Shown piece after piece: positions 18,857 through 28,461 of a stretch of DNA of 64,000 bases. Source of the stretch: Phocaeicola sartorii JCM 17136 = DSM 21941 (GTDB taxonomy: Bacteria; Bacteroidota; Bacteroidia; Bacteroidales; Bacteroidaceae); NCBI RefSeq assembly GCF_000614185.1, contig NZ_BAKM01000007.1, positions 1-64,000 of the forward strand. The letters run 5' to 3'. The position numbers and the translations under genes are program-made. The first letter of the stretch is position 1. Each line of letters begins with the position of its first letter. Under the pieces are notes generated by a model, which saw nothing but the letters and a program-made list of their open reading frames with translations, did not search any database and was not told the origin of the DNA.

Positions 18857-20320
18857 TTACTTTAGTACTCCCATTGCCTTGCGCAAATAGACTTCGGTCA
18901 GTTTAACATCAATCTGAGCGTCTATTTTGTCCGACTGGGCGGATAGCCAGGCGGTTTGCGCTTCCAGCACATTGCTGGTGGGAATCACTCCTTCCATGAA
19001 TCCCAGCTTGGCGTAGCGCAGGTTCTCGTCTGCTTTCTCCCTGTTCTTTTCGGCCATTTCCAGCCGTTTGGCGGCTTCGTTTACTTTGTAGCTGGCTTGA
19101 CTTACCTGCAACTCTACCTTTTCTTTCACGTCTGCCAGTTGGTAGCGGGCTATGTTTGCTTCTGCCTTGGCGGCTTTTACCTTATACATTCCTTCGCCCC
19201 AGTTCCAGATAGGGATTTTTACCATAGCGCCTACGGCCCACATGCCGCGGAATTTGCGTTCAAAGCCGTTTACCAGTGAGGGATTGGTTACCATATAGTT
19301 GGCCGTCAGAGCTACCGTAGGAAGGAATCCTGCACGGGTAATGTTGATTTTCTGGTCGTAAATTTTGCTGGCCAGATCCAGACTTCGCAATTCCTCGCGG
19401 TTTGCCAGGGCGGTGGCTACATTGTCGCCCGCATGGTATTCGGGAAGGGGTAAGCTTTCCACATCTTCATCTGCCAGGTGTATTTCATCCTGTAAGGGCA
19501 GGCCGCATAATTGGCATAATACCATTTTGGACAGGCTTAATCCGTTATCCACTTGTGTAAGTTTCATTTCGGCTTCATTCACTTTCACTTTTACGCTCAG
19601 TCCGTCGGCTTTGGTGGCTACACCTTCGGCTATCATTTTATCGACATCACTGTCCAGCTGGCTGACTAATTGCAGGTAGCTTTGTGCCAGTTTCTTCTTG
19701 TTTGTCAGTGAGATGACTTGCCAGTAGGCCTGGTCTGTACTCAAGATGATATCCTGCATACCGGTGGCATGCTGTGATTCGGCCAGTTGCTCGGCATATC
19801 GGGTGATTTTATTGTAGGCCACGATTTTCCCTCCCATGAAGATGGGCTGGGTAAGGGTTACGGCTCCTGCATACATGTTGCGCGTGTCGGTGTGCAGGGC
19901 ATCTACCAAACCTTGTCCTACCTTGTTCAGTGCGTTTCCGATGCCGGGGATAAGGGGGGCAAGCGGTTGAAGTATCTGTGCCAGTTCGGGACTGGAAGCT
20001 GCCAGCTGCTGGAACGTTTCCTGTATGGAGCCTTGGGCGGCAGTCCCTATCTGGCTGATAGCTCCTTTTTGCTCGTCACTTAATAATGAGATTTCCTTCT
20101 GGGTGCGCATGTATGTTCCTACGGCGGCAATCTTTGGAAGATAATTGGTGAAAGCCGCTTTCTTTTCATAATGTGCCGCGGTTATCTTCTCAGCTGAAAT
20201 GCGCAGCTCTTTGTTATTGGATAGTGCTAAAGTGCGACAACTATCTAAGGTGAGGGCGTTTTGGGCCGAAAGACTATCTAAAACACCGATAAATAGGATG
20301 AAAGCTACTATCTTTTTCAT
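18857..20320 (-). CDS. TolC family outer membrane efflux protein
   Basis: A 487-residue TolC-type channel with a signal peptide (1-19), an N-terminal ALTLDSCRTLALSNNKELR repeat signature and two long helical repeats. It has the usual TLTQPIFMGGKI and VKIPIWNWGEGMYKVKAAKAEA segments. A Gly/Pro-rich insertion (about 100-135) is extra. It forms the outer-membrane duct for the exporter and is the first gene of the operon. TATTTTTG upstream on the minus strand (about 20360) may be its -7 element. Confidence 0.92.
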   Translation of the reverse strand: MKKIVAFILFIGVLDSLSAQNALTLDSCRTLALSNNKELRISAEKITAAHYEKKAAFTNYLPKIAAVGTYMRTQKEISLLSDEQKGAISQIGTAAQGSIQETFQQLAASSPELAQILQPLAPLIPGIGNALNKVGQGLVDALHTDTRNMYAGAVTLTQPIFMGGKIVAYNKITRYAEQLAESQHATGMQDIILSTDQAYWQVISLTNKKKLAQSYLQLVSQLDSDVDKMIAEGVATKADGLSVKVKVNEAEMKLTQVDNGLSLSKMVLCQLCGLPLQDEIHLADEDVESLPLPEYHAGDNVATALANREELRSLDLASKIYDQKINITRAGFLPTVALTANYMVTNPSLVNGFERKFRGMWAVGAMVKIPIWNWGEGMYKVKAAKAEANIARYQLADVKEKVELQVSQASYKVNEAAKRLEMAEKNREKADENLRYAKLGFMEGVIPTSNVLEAQTAWLSAQSDKIDAQIDVKLTEVYLRKAMGVLK

Positions 20321-20457
20321 TATAGTGTTCTTGTTTTATGGTTCTTAAGTTGTTTATGCAACAAAAATAGAACAAATCTTCAGGAAAGCCATATTATAGG
20401 CGTTATTTTAAAATATTTTTATGATTTTGTCATCTACATGTTCATGGTTTGTGTTTG

Positions 20458-20520
20458 GTATATCCGTAAAAAAGATCAGCCGGTTGATTTTCAACCGGCT
20501 GATCTTTTTTACGGATATAC
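20458..20520. terminator. Perfect 30-bp palindromic terminator
   Basis: Arms 20458-20487 and 20491-20520 are exact reverse complements around a TTT loop. Each arm contains A6 or T6 inside the stem. It lies 20 bp after the stop of the coiled-coil membrane protein gene (minus strand) and shields the TolC promoter region. Confidence 0.8.
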
Positions 20521-20539
20521 TTTGGAGAAACGTTTCCTG

Positions 20540-21412
20540 TTATTTCATGCTGAACGCCTGTTGTCCTATCATTGTGCCATCGGCGAAGATGTAAACGTGA
20601 TAAGTTCCGGCAGGCAGATATTCTTCTACCTCCCAGTAAACGGTCACATTCTGCTCTTCTCCGGTGTATTCTATGTATTTCTTGATAGAATAAGCCAGGT
20701 TGCGGTTCTCGTATGGAAATGTGTCTGAGGCGCTCTTGGTCAGCACATCGTTGTCCGGCTTGGCAATGCGTATATATAAGGTACGTTCGCCTGTTTTGGC
20801 AGTGATGTTCTTGACAATGGTGAACGAGATGGCGATCTTCTTCACATCTTTCACCTTCTTGGCTGTTTTGCCGCGTTTGTTTCTAGGATCTACGTTGATT
20901 CCTGTGGCATCCAATTGCGCCGCCAAGGTAACTTTCTCGTTCAGGTTCTTTTTCTCTTGAGATAAATTACTGATTTGGCGGGTTGCCTGTGTATATTTTT
21001 GTTTTACTTCCTGGTTTTCTTCGGCCAGTGCCTGGTTCAGTTTGTTCAGTGAGTCTATTTGGATAACGTAGGTGCGCAGTACGGCACGCACGGTTTTCAG
21101 TTCTTTTTTCAGCCGCATGATTTCAGCTGCATTGCTGGTTTTTACTTGTCGCAGTTCTTCCAGCAGCCGTTGTGTCTTCAGCTTCTCACTCTCCAGCTTT
21201 TCGCGCAAGGAGTCATTGTTTATCTGTACCTGAAGTTCATCATATTGGGTGGCGAAAGTGGTGTATTCGTTTTCCATTTCCAGTTTCTCCACAGCGAATA
21301 ATTCGCTCATCTCTTTATTCTCTTTTGCTTGGTGGAAAGCATAAAAAGAAACTCCGCCGATAATCACGATCAGCAGAATAATGACAATAATCAGTTTTTT
21401 GCTCTTATCCAT
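20540..21412 (-). CDS. Membrane-anchored coiled-coil protein, function unknown
   Basis: The protein (290 residues from the ATG at 21412, MDKSKKL) has one N-terminal membrane helix (LIIVIILLIVIIGGVSFYAF). A long coiled coil (about 30-165, heptads such as LREKLESEKLKTQRLLEELR) and a C-terminal beta-rich domain (about 190-290, ISFTIVKNITAKTGERTLY ... VTVYWEVEEYLPAGTYHVYI) follow. An ATG 8 codons upstream (21436) is less likely because the hydrophobic helix follows the later one directly. It is widespread in Bacteroides as a hypothetical protein; it may be an envelope protein. It is divergent from mdh. Confidence 0.7.
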   Translation of the reverse strand: MDKSKKLIIVIILLIVIIGGVSFYAFHQAKENKEMSELFAVEKLEMENEYTTFATQYDELQVQINNDSLREKLESEKLKTQRLLEELRQVKTSNAAEIMRLKKELKTVRAVLRTYVIQIDSLNKLNQALAEENQEVKQKYTQATRQISNLSQEKKNLNEKVTLAAQLDATGINVDPRNKRGKTAKKVKDVKKIAISFTIVKNITAKTGERTLYIRIAKPDNDVLTKSASDTFPYENRNLAYSIKKYIEYTGEEQNVTVYWEVEEYLPAGTYHVYIFADGTMIGQQAFSMK

Positions 21413-21506
21413 AGTGTTACATTGAATTTTGGACAAAAGTACAATAATTTATGTACACTGCTCGAAAAATATTATGGAAATTTTTCTTTAATCCGGAATA
21501 TCATTG

Positions 21507-21514
21507 TAACTTTG
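21507..21514 (+). promoter_or_regulatory. -7 element of mdh
   Basis: TAACTTTG matches TAnnTTTG; the mdh ATG is 55 bases downstream, leaving room for an AAGGAG-containing leader. Confidence 0.5.
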
Positions 21515-21568
21515 CGGTGCTTTTAAGGAGGCGATTTTATTATCAACTTTAAACAAAATATAGAGATT

Positions 21569-22510
21569 ATGTCAAAAGTAACCGTAGTAGGCGCAGGTAA
21601 CGTAGGTGCTACATGTGCAAATGTTCTTGCTTTTAACGAAGTAGCAGATGAAGTGGTAATGCTGGATGTGAAAGAAGGCGTATCAGAAGGTAAGGCAATG
21701 GATATGATGCAGACAGCTCAGCTGTTAGGCTTCGATACAAACATTGTAGGTTGCACAAACGATTATGAAAAAACAGCTAACTCTGACGTTGTGGTTATCA
21801 CTTCAGGTATTCCCCGTAAGCCGGGTATGACTCGTGAGGAACTGATTGGTGTTAATGCGGGCATCGTTAAGTCTGTTGCTCAGAATATCTTGAAGTATTC
21901 TCCTGATGCTATCATCGTAGTTATCTCTAACCCGATGGATACCATGACTTATTTGTCATTGAAAGCTTTGGGCTTGCCGAAGAACAGAATCATCGGTATG
22001 GGTGGCGCTTTGGATAGCTCACGTTTCAAATATTTCTTGTCTCAGGCTTTGGGCTGCAACGCTAATGAAGTGGAAGGTATGGTTATTGGTGGTCACGGTG
22101 ATACTACTATGATTCCTTTGACTCGTTTCGCTACTTATAAGGGTATGCCTGTTTCTAATTTCTTGTCTGAGGAAAAATTGCAGGAAGTTGCTGCTGCTAC
22201 TATGGTGGGCGGTGCTACTCTGACTAAGTTGCTGGGTACTTCTGCATGGTATGCTCCGGGTGCGGCTGGTGCGTTTGTTGTTGAATCTATCATCCACAAC
22301 CAGGGTAAGATGGTTCCTTGTTCAGTTTACTTGGAAGGCGAATATGGTGAATCAGACATTTGCTGCGGTGTTCCTGTGATCTTGGGTAAGAACGGTATCG
22401 AAAAGATCGTTGAACTGCCTTTGAACGAAGATGAAAAAGCTAAATTTGCTGCAAGCGCTGCTGCTGTCCGCAAGACTAACGCTGCTTTGAACGAAGTAGG
22501 TGCTCTTTAA
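21569..22510 (+). CDS. mdh: Malate dehydrogenase
   Basis: A 313-residue NAD-dependent malate dehydrogenase that oxidises malate to oxaloacetate; in Bacteroides it works reductively toward succinate. The dinucleotide motif VVGAGNVGATCA (6-17), Asp in MLDVKEG, the substrate Arg loop SGIPRKPGMTREE (79-91) and the catalytic His176 in IGGHGDTT are all present. The Arg-rich substrate loop fits malate rather than lactate. It is a monocistronic gene with its own promoter and terminator. Confidence 0.96.
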   Translation: MSKVTVVGAGNVGATCANVLAFNEVADEVVMLDVKEGVSEGKAMDMMQTAQLLGFDTNIVGCTNDYEKTANSDVVVITSGIPRKPGMTREELIGVNAGIVKSVAQNILKYSPDAIIVVISNPMDTMTYLSLKALGLPKNRIIGMGGALDSSRFKYFLSQALGCNANEVEGMVIGGHGDTTMIPLTRFATYKGMPVSNFLSEEKLQEVAAATMVGGATLTKLLGTSAWYAPGAAGAFVVESIIHNQGKMVPCSVYLEGEYGESDICCGVPVILGKNGIEKIVELPLNEDEKAKFAASAAAVRKTNAALNEVGAL

Positions 22511-22535
22511 TAAGAACAAGCTATCAATTGGATAT

Positions 22536-22577
22536 AAAAGCCGTTTTCTCCTGTAAAAGGAGGAAGCGGTTTTTTTA
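22536..22577 (+). terminator. Rho-independent terminator after mdh
   Basis: AAGCCGTTTTCTCCT pairs with AGGAGGAAGCGGTTT and runs into seven T. Confidence 0.8.
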
Positions 22578-22700
22578 TTGGACACTGTTGAACCGGAACC
22601 TGATAGACGAATGCTTTCAGTCATCGTAGTTTCTTCTGTATGGGGAGGCCTTATATATTCTCTTCCGGATTTTAGGAAATGAGGCGGGAAATCCCGTTTT

Positions 22701-22765
22701 CAAGTAAGTTAAGTAACTTGTCCAAGTAAGTTAAGTTACTTTGCCTTTTAAGTCAACTTACTTGG
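22701..22765. repeat. Array of 22-bp AAGTAAGTTAAGT units
   Basis: Two near-identical units start at 22701 and 22723 (22-bp step), each CAAGTAAGTTAAGT followed by AACTTG or TACTTT. A third, reversed unit (AAGTCAACTTACTTGG, 22750-22765) closes an imperfect hairpin with the second. The fimbrillin stop codon (22758) lies in the array. The period and the GTTAAGT core recur in the array at 47064. Confidence 0.65.
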
Positions 22766-24508
22766 ATTCACTCTGAGAGTCTGTAATGAAAATGGCAGGA
22801 AGGCTTTCTCCTCCGTCTGTCCATCGGGTAAAGGTGTAATCGGGATAAAGGGTAGGGGCGGTTTCGTCTATCCATTGGTTGAGAAGTTGGTAGATGGCAT
22901 CTTTCGTTTCATTTGTGAAATGATAGGGACTTGCTCCAGTGACCGTTGTTTTGATATTTCCTATAGGATTAGGGGATGAAATGGGGTAAAAAAGATTGTT
23001 TATGTGATATTGATTGGAGTTTCCTATCAGTGCTCCTCTTTGGATGGAGGGGAGAGTGATAGCATGAACATAACAGTTGGCCATAATTACAGTCATTGAT
23101 GGGAATGACCTTCCGATAAGACCTCCACTGTAATTACTTGTACTTTTTACCGTATCATTGGCGGCAAAACTATTTAATATAATTCCACAGGCATTACCTG
23201 CTAATCCTCCGGTATAGTATTTGCTTGATATGTTTGTGTTTTCTACTTTACAATTTATAATTGCTTGTTTGGAGCATCCTACTAAACCACCGGTATCTAC
23301 CTCCTGTTCTGACATAATGAAACAATTCTTTACAGAGCAGTTTATGATAGTTCCCAAATTGAAACTGGCTATAGTTCCAATTCCTGAACTTGCGCTTTTG
23401 TCATTTGCTTTGATATAAGCAGAGCATGATTCCATGTGTAGATTGCTGATTATGGAAGATGATCCTGTTTTACCAAATAATCCGGCATGACCATTGAATG
23501 GCTTTAGAATAAGATTGGAAATTTTATGTCCTCGTCCATCAAATATGTCTCTAAATATTCGGTCTCTATTAGACCATCCTCCAACATATTCTAATTTGCT
23601 GCAATCCACCCCTTTAAAATCAATATCATTCAGCAGGTAATAAGTCGTGATTCCATTCACTGTCTCTCCGAAATCAGCAAGCGTTTTTCCATTGTATTCA
23701 GTTATGTTATTATGGTTTATCAGCCGGCTGAATGCAATCCAGTCTTCGGCTGTTACAATGCCCGGCATTTTTTCAGAAATCTTCATGTTATAAGTATATT
23801 CCTGATTTCCGGTGAAAGACTTGGATGGCAATAGGGCGGTGTACTTCTTGTTGGAAGTCTGAATATTTATAGTGATCGTCATATTTTCAGCCGGAGGAAC
23901 GATAAACGAATACTTTCCGGAGGAAGAAACTTGAGTGATAGAGGTGGTATGCGTTTCATGGGCTGCAAGAGTAATTTCGGCTGATTCCGGTGCTATGGCA
24001 GAAACGACCGCAGGACATGATACTTCTATCTTCTGAAAACCATTCTGCAAATCGTCGTTCAGCTGGAGTGTCAGAAGAGAAAACAAGTGTTTGAAATGCA
24101 GACTAATGGTATTACCGGCAGTAAATTCATCCTTGTCATAGAGTACATCCTCCAATCCTCCTTGCTATAAAGGTTTTCCTTGGTATAAGCTAAATCGGGA
24201 TAGACAGGATAGAATGCAGTGACGTTTGTTGTTTCCGTCCCGTCAGTCCAGCCAAATTCATCCCTTGCTTTCCATTGATTGTCAATATAGGTCAGAACCT
24301 GATTGTCTATTTGAAGACTGCCCGAAGCATTCAGCAGGATTTGGCTGCCGGGGCTGAAAGTAGAGATGGAGGAAGTTCCTGTGAAAGCTGTTTGGTATGT
24401 ATTACCAGTGAAGGTTGCCTTCGTGCCGGGCTCTGTATAAATAAGGTTGTCGGTGCAGCTTTGTAAAGCCAGAACCGACAACCCTATGATCAATGCATGA
24501 TATTTCAA
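22758..24508 (-). CDS. Fimbrillin family lipoprotein with GLUG repeats, frame-broken at about 24160
   Basis: Two overlapping frames make one protein of about 583 residues. The N-terminal part has a lipoprotein signal (LALQSC, Cys18) and a Mfa/FimA-like fimbrillin region: FSPGSQILLNASG, VTAFYPVYPDLAY. The second frame continues LEDVLYDKDEFTAGN and the fimbrillin C-terminal part, then three to four GLUG-type repeats (GGLVGCSKQAIINCKV, GGLAGNACGIILNSFA, GGLIGRS). Adding one base in GAGGATTGG (giving KEELEDVLYD) rejoins the frames. Such proteins form or decorate surface fimbriae, and GLUG repeats are found in adhesins. It follows the IbrB-like gene by 27 bp. Confidence 0.75.
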
Positions 24509-24535
24509 CTGAATAGTGTATTAATTAAATTTGCT

Positions 24536-25048
24536 TTACGGTTCGGGTATGGTGAATTCCCGGTCGGCAAAGAGTTCCATCAAGCCGGATATTTGTTTGA
24601 GTCGTAAAAGTTCGTCGGCATCCATGCCGATATTCTTTTTAATCCATTCGTCACTCATTCCGGCTTTGGTCAGTTCTGCCACGATATCCACCATCAATTC
24701 AATGCTGTGAGTACCACGGGCACGGTTGTGGCGGATGGTACTTGCCATTCTGTTTGAAAGGTCTTTTTTTATAACGACTACGGGAAGCAGACCTTTCTCT
24801 CGTTCAAACACACGTTTGGAAGTTTTAAGCACGCAGTAACGATGATAGCCATCTACCAGTTCATAGATGTCTTCATCGGGAATATAATAACATACGCAAG
24901 GCATAGTGTAACCATCTTCCCAAATGCTTAATTCCAGTAACTTCATTTCAGGAGCGGCTACGTGGTTTGGGTTATAACTGTTGGCGCGTACCTTTTCCAC
25001 CGGTACTCTGTGCACGTGATACACAGGACTTTCGAATTCTTCTTTCAT
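24536..25048 (-). CDS. IbrB-like protein with ParB N-terminal domain
   Basis: A 170-residue protein with a ParB/Spo0J N-terminal fold: VPVEKVRANSYNPN, then LVDGYHRYCVLK (the GxHR box), and IRHNRARGTHS. A short helical C-terminal part follows (MSDEWIKKNIGMDADELLRLKQI). It overlaps the PAPS-reductase-like gene by 4 bp (ATGA), as ibrA and ibrB do in E. coli, where they affect expression of immunoglobulin-binding proteins. The ParB-like fold suggests DNA or nucleotide (CTP) binding, but the biochemical role here is not known. Confidence 0.8.
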   Translation of the reverse strand: MKEEFESPVYHVHRVPVEKVRANSYNPNHVAAPEMKLLELSIWEDGYTMPCVCYYIPDEDIYELVDGYHRYCVLKTSKRVFEREKGLLPVVVIKKDLSNRMASTIRHNRARGTHSIELMVDIVAELTKAGMSDEWIKKNIGMDADELLRLKQISGLMELFADREFTIPEP

Positions 25049-26344
25049 TTGATAATGTTTTTATATTTCTGCATCACTCTGTCTCTTCTTAATTTTTCTT
25101 TTTTGGTCAGGGCGAATCCCATGTATTTGCATACGTGGTCATTTTTCAGAATGCAAATACACATACGTTTATAGGTGGGGATTTCTTTGAATTCCGCAAT
25201 GTCTATGTCATCCAGATAATCCATCTGGACAGGAAGTTTGTCTGTCTTGTAGTTCGTTTTCTTTTGTACATAGAATTTTATGCCCAAGTCAGTCAGTTTG
25301 CGGATCGTTGATAAATCCAGACACCCTCCCTTATACTTCCAGAACTCCCGGCTTACTCTTAGTTTTTCCAAGTAAGACTGCCTGGTTTCTTCGGGTAATG
25401 TGTCCAGCAGGAAGTACATATACTCCTTCCATGTGTAGCCTTCCGGCAATTTGATGTTTTGCCACCCCATGGCACGGGTTCCGCCATAGATTCCGGTGAA
25501 GTTCACTCCGTTTACGCGGCCTAACATTCTTCCCCACGTATTGGGATCGATGGCTTTGTATAATTTCAGAGTCTCCTGTGCTGTGCTGAGGAACGGACTG
25601 GCTACACGTTGTCTGTCCAAAGGTACGCCGGCTTTATAATAAAGTTCATACATTTGATTGAACGGCCATTTGAAACGGGCGTATGCAGTCCATATATCTT
25701 CGGTGGTCCAGTCATAGATAGGGTAGGCGTTGTATAAATCGTATCCCAGCCTGCGGTCCATTTCAGGTTATGATAGCTGTTCAGGCGGTTGTTGCCGTGA
25801 ATGGTTCTCCACCGGTCCAGGCTCTCTTGGGTACGGATACCTACCAGGCAGCAAGTGCGTACTGCGTCATGCTTTTTATGATACCACGATGCGAATGAGG
25901 TTTGGAAAGTATAGTCCCACATTTCCTCATTGTAGAAGGGAAAGTCTTCCTTTTTATAACAGTTTTTCGGAAGAGGCCTTACCCAGTGGGCGTGCATGCT
26001 TTCGTCCCAGGGGCGCCAGTAGGTTTGGAACATGGAAGCGCAAGTCACCACCTTGAATGGAACGCATACATGGTATATGTCCAGAATATCCTGGTTCTCT
26101 CTGAAGGTTTGCTCCACATACTCTGTGGTCATTTGGTACTGTGCCTCATAATCCATGTGGAATACTCCGATTTTTCTGTTCAGATTATGCTCTCTGATGT
26201 ATTGGATACATAAGTTGAGCAAGACACCACTGTCTTTTCCTCCTGAAAAAGAGACATAGATATTATCAAATTCGTTGAATAGGAATTTGAGTCTCTTTTG
26301 AACGATTGATAAACATTTTCCCCTTTAGGTCTTTTATTATTCAT
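25045..26344 (-). CDS. IbrA-like phosphoadenosine phosphosulfate reductase-family protein, two frame breaks
   Basis: A PP-loop ATPase-type protein of about 433 residues, spread over three frames. The start ATG at 26344 (MNNKRPKGENVY) overlaps the stop of the preceding gene. After a break near 26300 the frame reads FLFNEFDNIYVSFSGGKDSG, with the PP-loop SGGKDS. A second break near 25750 (one G missing in GCAGGCTGG) leads to LGYDLYNAYPIYDWTTEDIW and the C-terminal DUF3440-like part. Family members activate a substrate with ATP; despite the name, sulfate reduction is not implied. The conserved partner is the ParB-like gene downstream. Confidence 0.78.
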
Positions 26345-26729
26345 GTTTGTCTGTGTTGTAAATCATTTTTATATAATTAGTCCAGCGGTGCTCAGTTTGA
26401 AAGCCGCATCCGGAAAAAGTCGCCTCGTGCTTGGTCTGAACAATGGCATATAAATTCTTTTTGGGCTTTATTGCTCCTATCAGTTCGGTCAGCACTTCCT
26501 GATTATCGTTATGGACATAATAGTTGTTGATAACATAACTGCCGCTTTTCCGTTCTACGGGGATGAAGCCGGTTACGTCATGATCTTCGACAGCAATGTA
26601 CCATTGAAAACTTTGGGTCGTTTTAAAGGGATAATTGTTATTTGCTTTCAGGACTTTGGGATTCATAGCCAATGGTCCGATTAAATTAAATAATTGAGGT
26701 TCAAGGCCATCTAGTTGTACTATTTCCAT
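26337..26729 (-). CDS. Acetyltransferase-like small protein before ibrA
   Basis: A 130-residue protein whose pattern (HDVTGFIPVERKSGSYVINNYYVHND ... LYAIVQTKHEATFSGCGFQTEH) suggests a GNAT-like fold, but the acetyl-CoA loop is not clear. Its stop overlaps the ATG of the ibrA-like gene by 8 bp (cATGAATAA), so the two are translationally coupled. TACATTTG on the minus strand (26769-26762) is a likely -7 element. It could be a third member of the IbrA/IbrB system; the function is unproven. Confidence 0.6.
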   Translation of the reverse strand: MEIVQLDGLEPQLFNLIGPLAMNPKVLKANNNYPFKTTQSFQWYIAVEDHDVTGFIPVERKSGSYVINNYYVHNDNQEVLTELIGAIKPKKNLYAIVQTKHEATFSGCGFQTEHRWTNYIKMIYNTDKHE

Positions 26730-26791
26730 AACTTAAATTTTACATACGTTACTTGAAGCTACAAATGTATAAAAAAGATTGGATATACCAT

Positions 26792-26827
26792 AAAAAAACG
26801 CTGCCATACCTTCACAGGCGGGCAGCG
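26792..26827 (-). terminator. Rho-independent terminator after gdhA
   Basis: On the minus strand CGCTGCC (26827-26821) pairs with GGCAGCG (26805-26799) and is followed by seven T. It separates gdhA from the downstream three-gene operon. Confidence 0.8.
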
Positions 26828-26889
26828 CAAGCTACAATACAAAATACAAATACAACTAAACGAGATATTTTTATGCTAATAGAATGCTT

Positions 26890-28227
26890 TTAAACAATTC
26901 CTTGAGCCATCATGGCATGAGCTACTTTCATGAAGCCTGCAATGTTTGCTCCTTTCACATAGTTGATATATCCATCAGGTTCTGTACCATATTTCACGCA
27001 TTGTTCGTGGATACCATACATGATTTGATGTAACTTGTCATCAACTTCTTGTGCACTCCAGCTCAAATGCATCGCGTTCTGGCTCATTTCCAGACCTGAG
27101 GTAGCTACACCTCCGGCATTTACCGCTTTGCCCGGTGCATACATCAGTTTATTTTCGATAAATGCATCAATGGCTTCGGGAGTACAACCCATATTGGAGA
27201 TTTCTCCAATGCAAAGAACGGAATTTTTTATTAAATTACAAGCATCTTCGCCATTTAATTCATTTTGAGTTGCACATGGAAGTGCAATATCCACCTTAAC
27301 TTCCCACGGACGACGTCCGGCAAAGAATGTGGAGTTAGGATATTTTTCAGCGTATGGAGCTACGATATCATTGCCTGACGCACGCAATTCCAGCATATAA
27401 TCAATTTTATCGCCGCTTATGCCGTCCGGATCATAAATATAACCGTCGGGTCCAGAGATTGTGACTACTTTCGCACCTAATTCAGTCGCTTTAGTCACGG
27501 CACCCCAAGCTACATTACCGAAACCGGAAACAGCTACAGTTTTACCCTTGATATCAATTCCTTTTGCTTTCAGCATTTGGTTGACGAAGTAAAGACCGCC
27601 GAAGCCGGTTGCTTCAGGACGAATCAATGAACCACCGAATTCCAAGCCTTTACCAGTGAAGGTACCTGTAAACTCACGGGTCAGTTTTTTATACATACCG
27701 AACATATAGCCTACTTCACGGCCGCCTACACCGATGTCGCCGGCAGGAACATCCATATCCGGACCTACATGACGCCACAATTCCAGCATGAATGCCTGGC
27801 AGAAGCGCATGATCTCAGCATCGCTCTTACCGCGTGGTGAGAAATCGGATCCACCTTTACCACCGCCCATAGGCAATGTGGTCAGTGCATTTTTGAAGGT
27901 TTGCTCAAATCCTAAGAATTTCAGGATAGAGAGGTTTACAGAAGCATGGAAACGGATACCGCCTTTGTACGGGCCGATCGCGTTATTGAATTGAACACGG
28001 TAACCTAAGTTTACCTGTACTTTTCCTTTGTCATCCACCCAGGGCACCTTAAATGTAAAGATACGGTCGGGTTCTACCAGTCTCTCAATCAAGGACGCTT
28101 TCTCAAATTCCGGATGTTGATTGTATATATCCTCAATAGAAAGCAGGACTTCTTTTACAGCCTGCAAGTACTCTGATTCACCAGGGTGTTTTGCCTCCAG
28201 GGAGGTCATGATTTGATTAATATCCAT
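26890..28227 (-). CDS. gdhA: NADP-specific glutamate dehydrogenase
   Basis: A 445-residue hexameric-type glutamate dehydrogenase that aminates 2-oxoglutarate with ammonium, the main ammonia-assimilating reaction in Bacteroides. Signatures are GPYKGGIRFHASVNLSILKF, the catalytic lysine region LPMGGGKGGSDF, VPAGDIGVGGREVGYMFG and the nucleotide-binding VAVSGFGNVAWGA. Length matches the NADP-dependent class I enzymes. It is monocistronic with a clear promoter and terminator. Confidence 0.95.
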   Translation of the reverse strand: MDINQIMTSLEAKHPGESEYLQAVKEVLLSIEDIYNQHPEFEKASLIERLVEPDRIFTFKVPWVDDKGKVQVNLGYRVQFNNAIGPYKGGIRFHASVNLSILKFLGFEQTFKNALTTLPMGGGKGGSDFSPRGKSDAEIMRFCQAFMLELWRHVGPDMDVPAGDIGVGGREVGYMFGMYKKLTREFTGTFTGKGLEFGGSLIRPEATGFGGLYFVNQMLKAKGIDIKGKTVAVSGFGNVAWGAVTKATELGAKVVTISGPDGYIYDPDGISGDKIDYMLELRASGNDIVAPYAEKYPNSTFFAGRRPWEVKVDIALPCATQNELNGEDACNLIKNSVLCIGEISNMGCTPEAIDAFIENKLMYAPGKAVNAGGVATSGLEMSQNAMHLSWSAQEVDDKLHQIMYGIHEQCVKYGTEPDGYINYVKGANIAGFMKVAHAMMAQGIV

Positions 28228-28275
28228 AATTATTATGCATTTAAGGTTTTGACAAAATGAAAATCATTTCTGATG

Positions 28276-28305
28276 CAAAGGTATGTTTTTTGATGAATTG
28301 GCAAA
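28276..28305 (-). promoter_or_regulatory. gdhA promoter
   Basis: On the minus strand TTTG (28305-28302), an 18-base spacer and TACCTTTG (28283-28276) match the Bacteroidetes consensus. The ATG is about 50 bases downstream. Confidence 0.7.
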
Positions 28306-28461
28306 ATATTTTTGGCTAAATTTTAGTCTGCTGGTGATAAAAAGTTAATCTCCGTGGTGAACCCTCTCTACCCAAAAGTTCTTTTTTATTGCGAATAAGT
28401 TGCATAAAACAATATTATTGACGTATTTTGCTATTACATTATCCATGTAAATCAAGTAACC

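Noticed and set aside
25045..26344. True PAPS reductase of sulfate assimilation
   Set aside because: The partner is a ParB-fold gene and no cysteine-synthesis genes are nearby; the layout is that of IbrA/IbrB.
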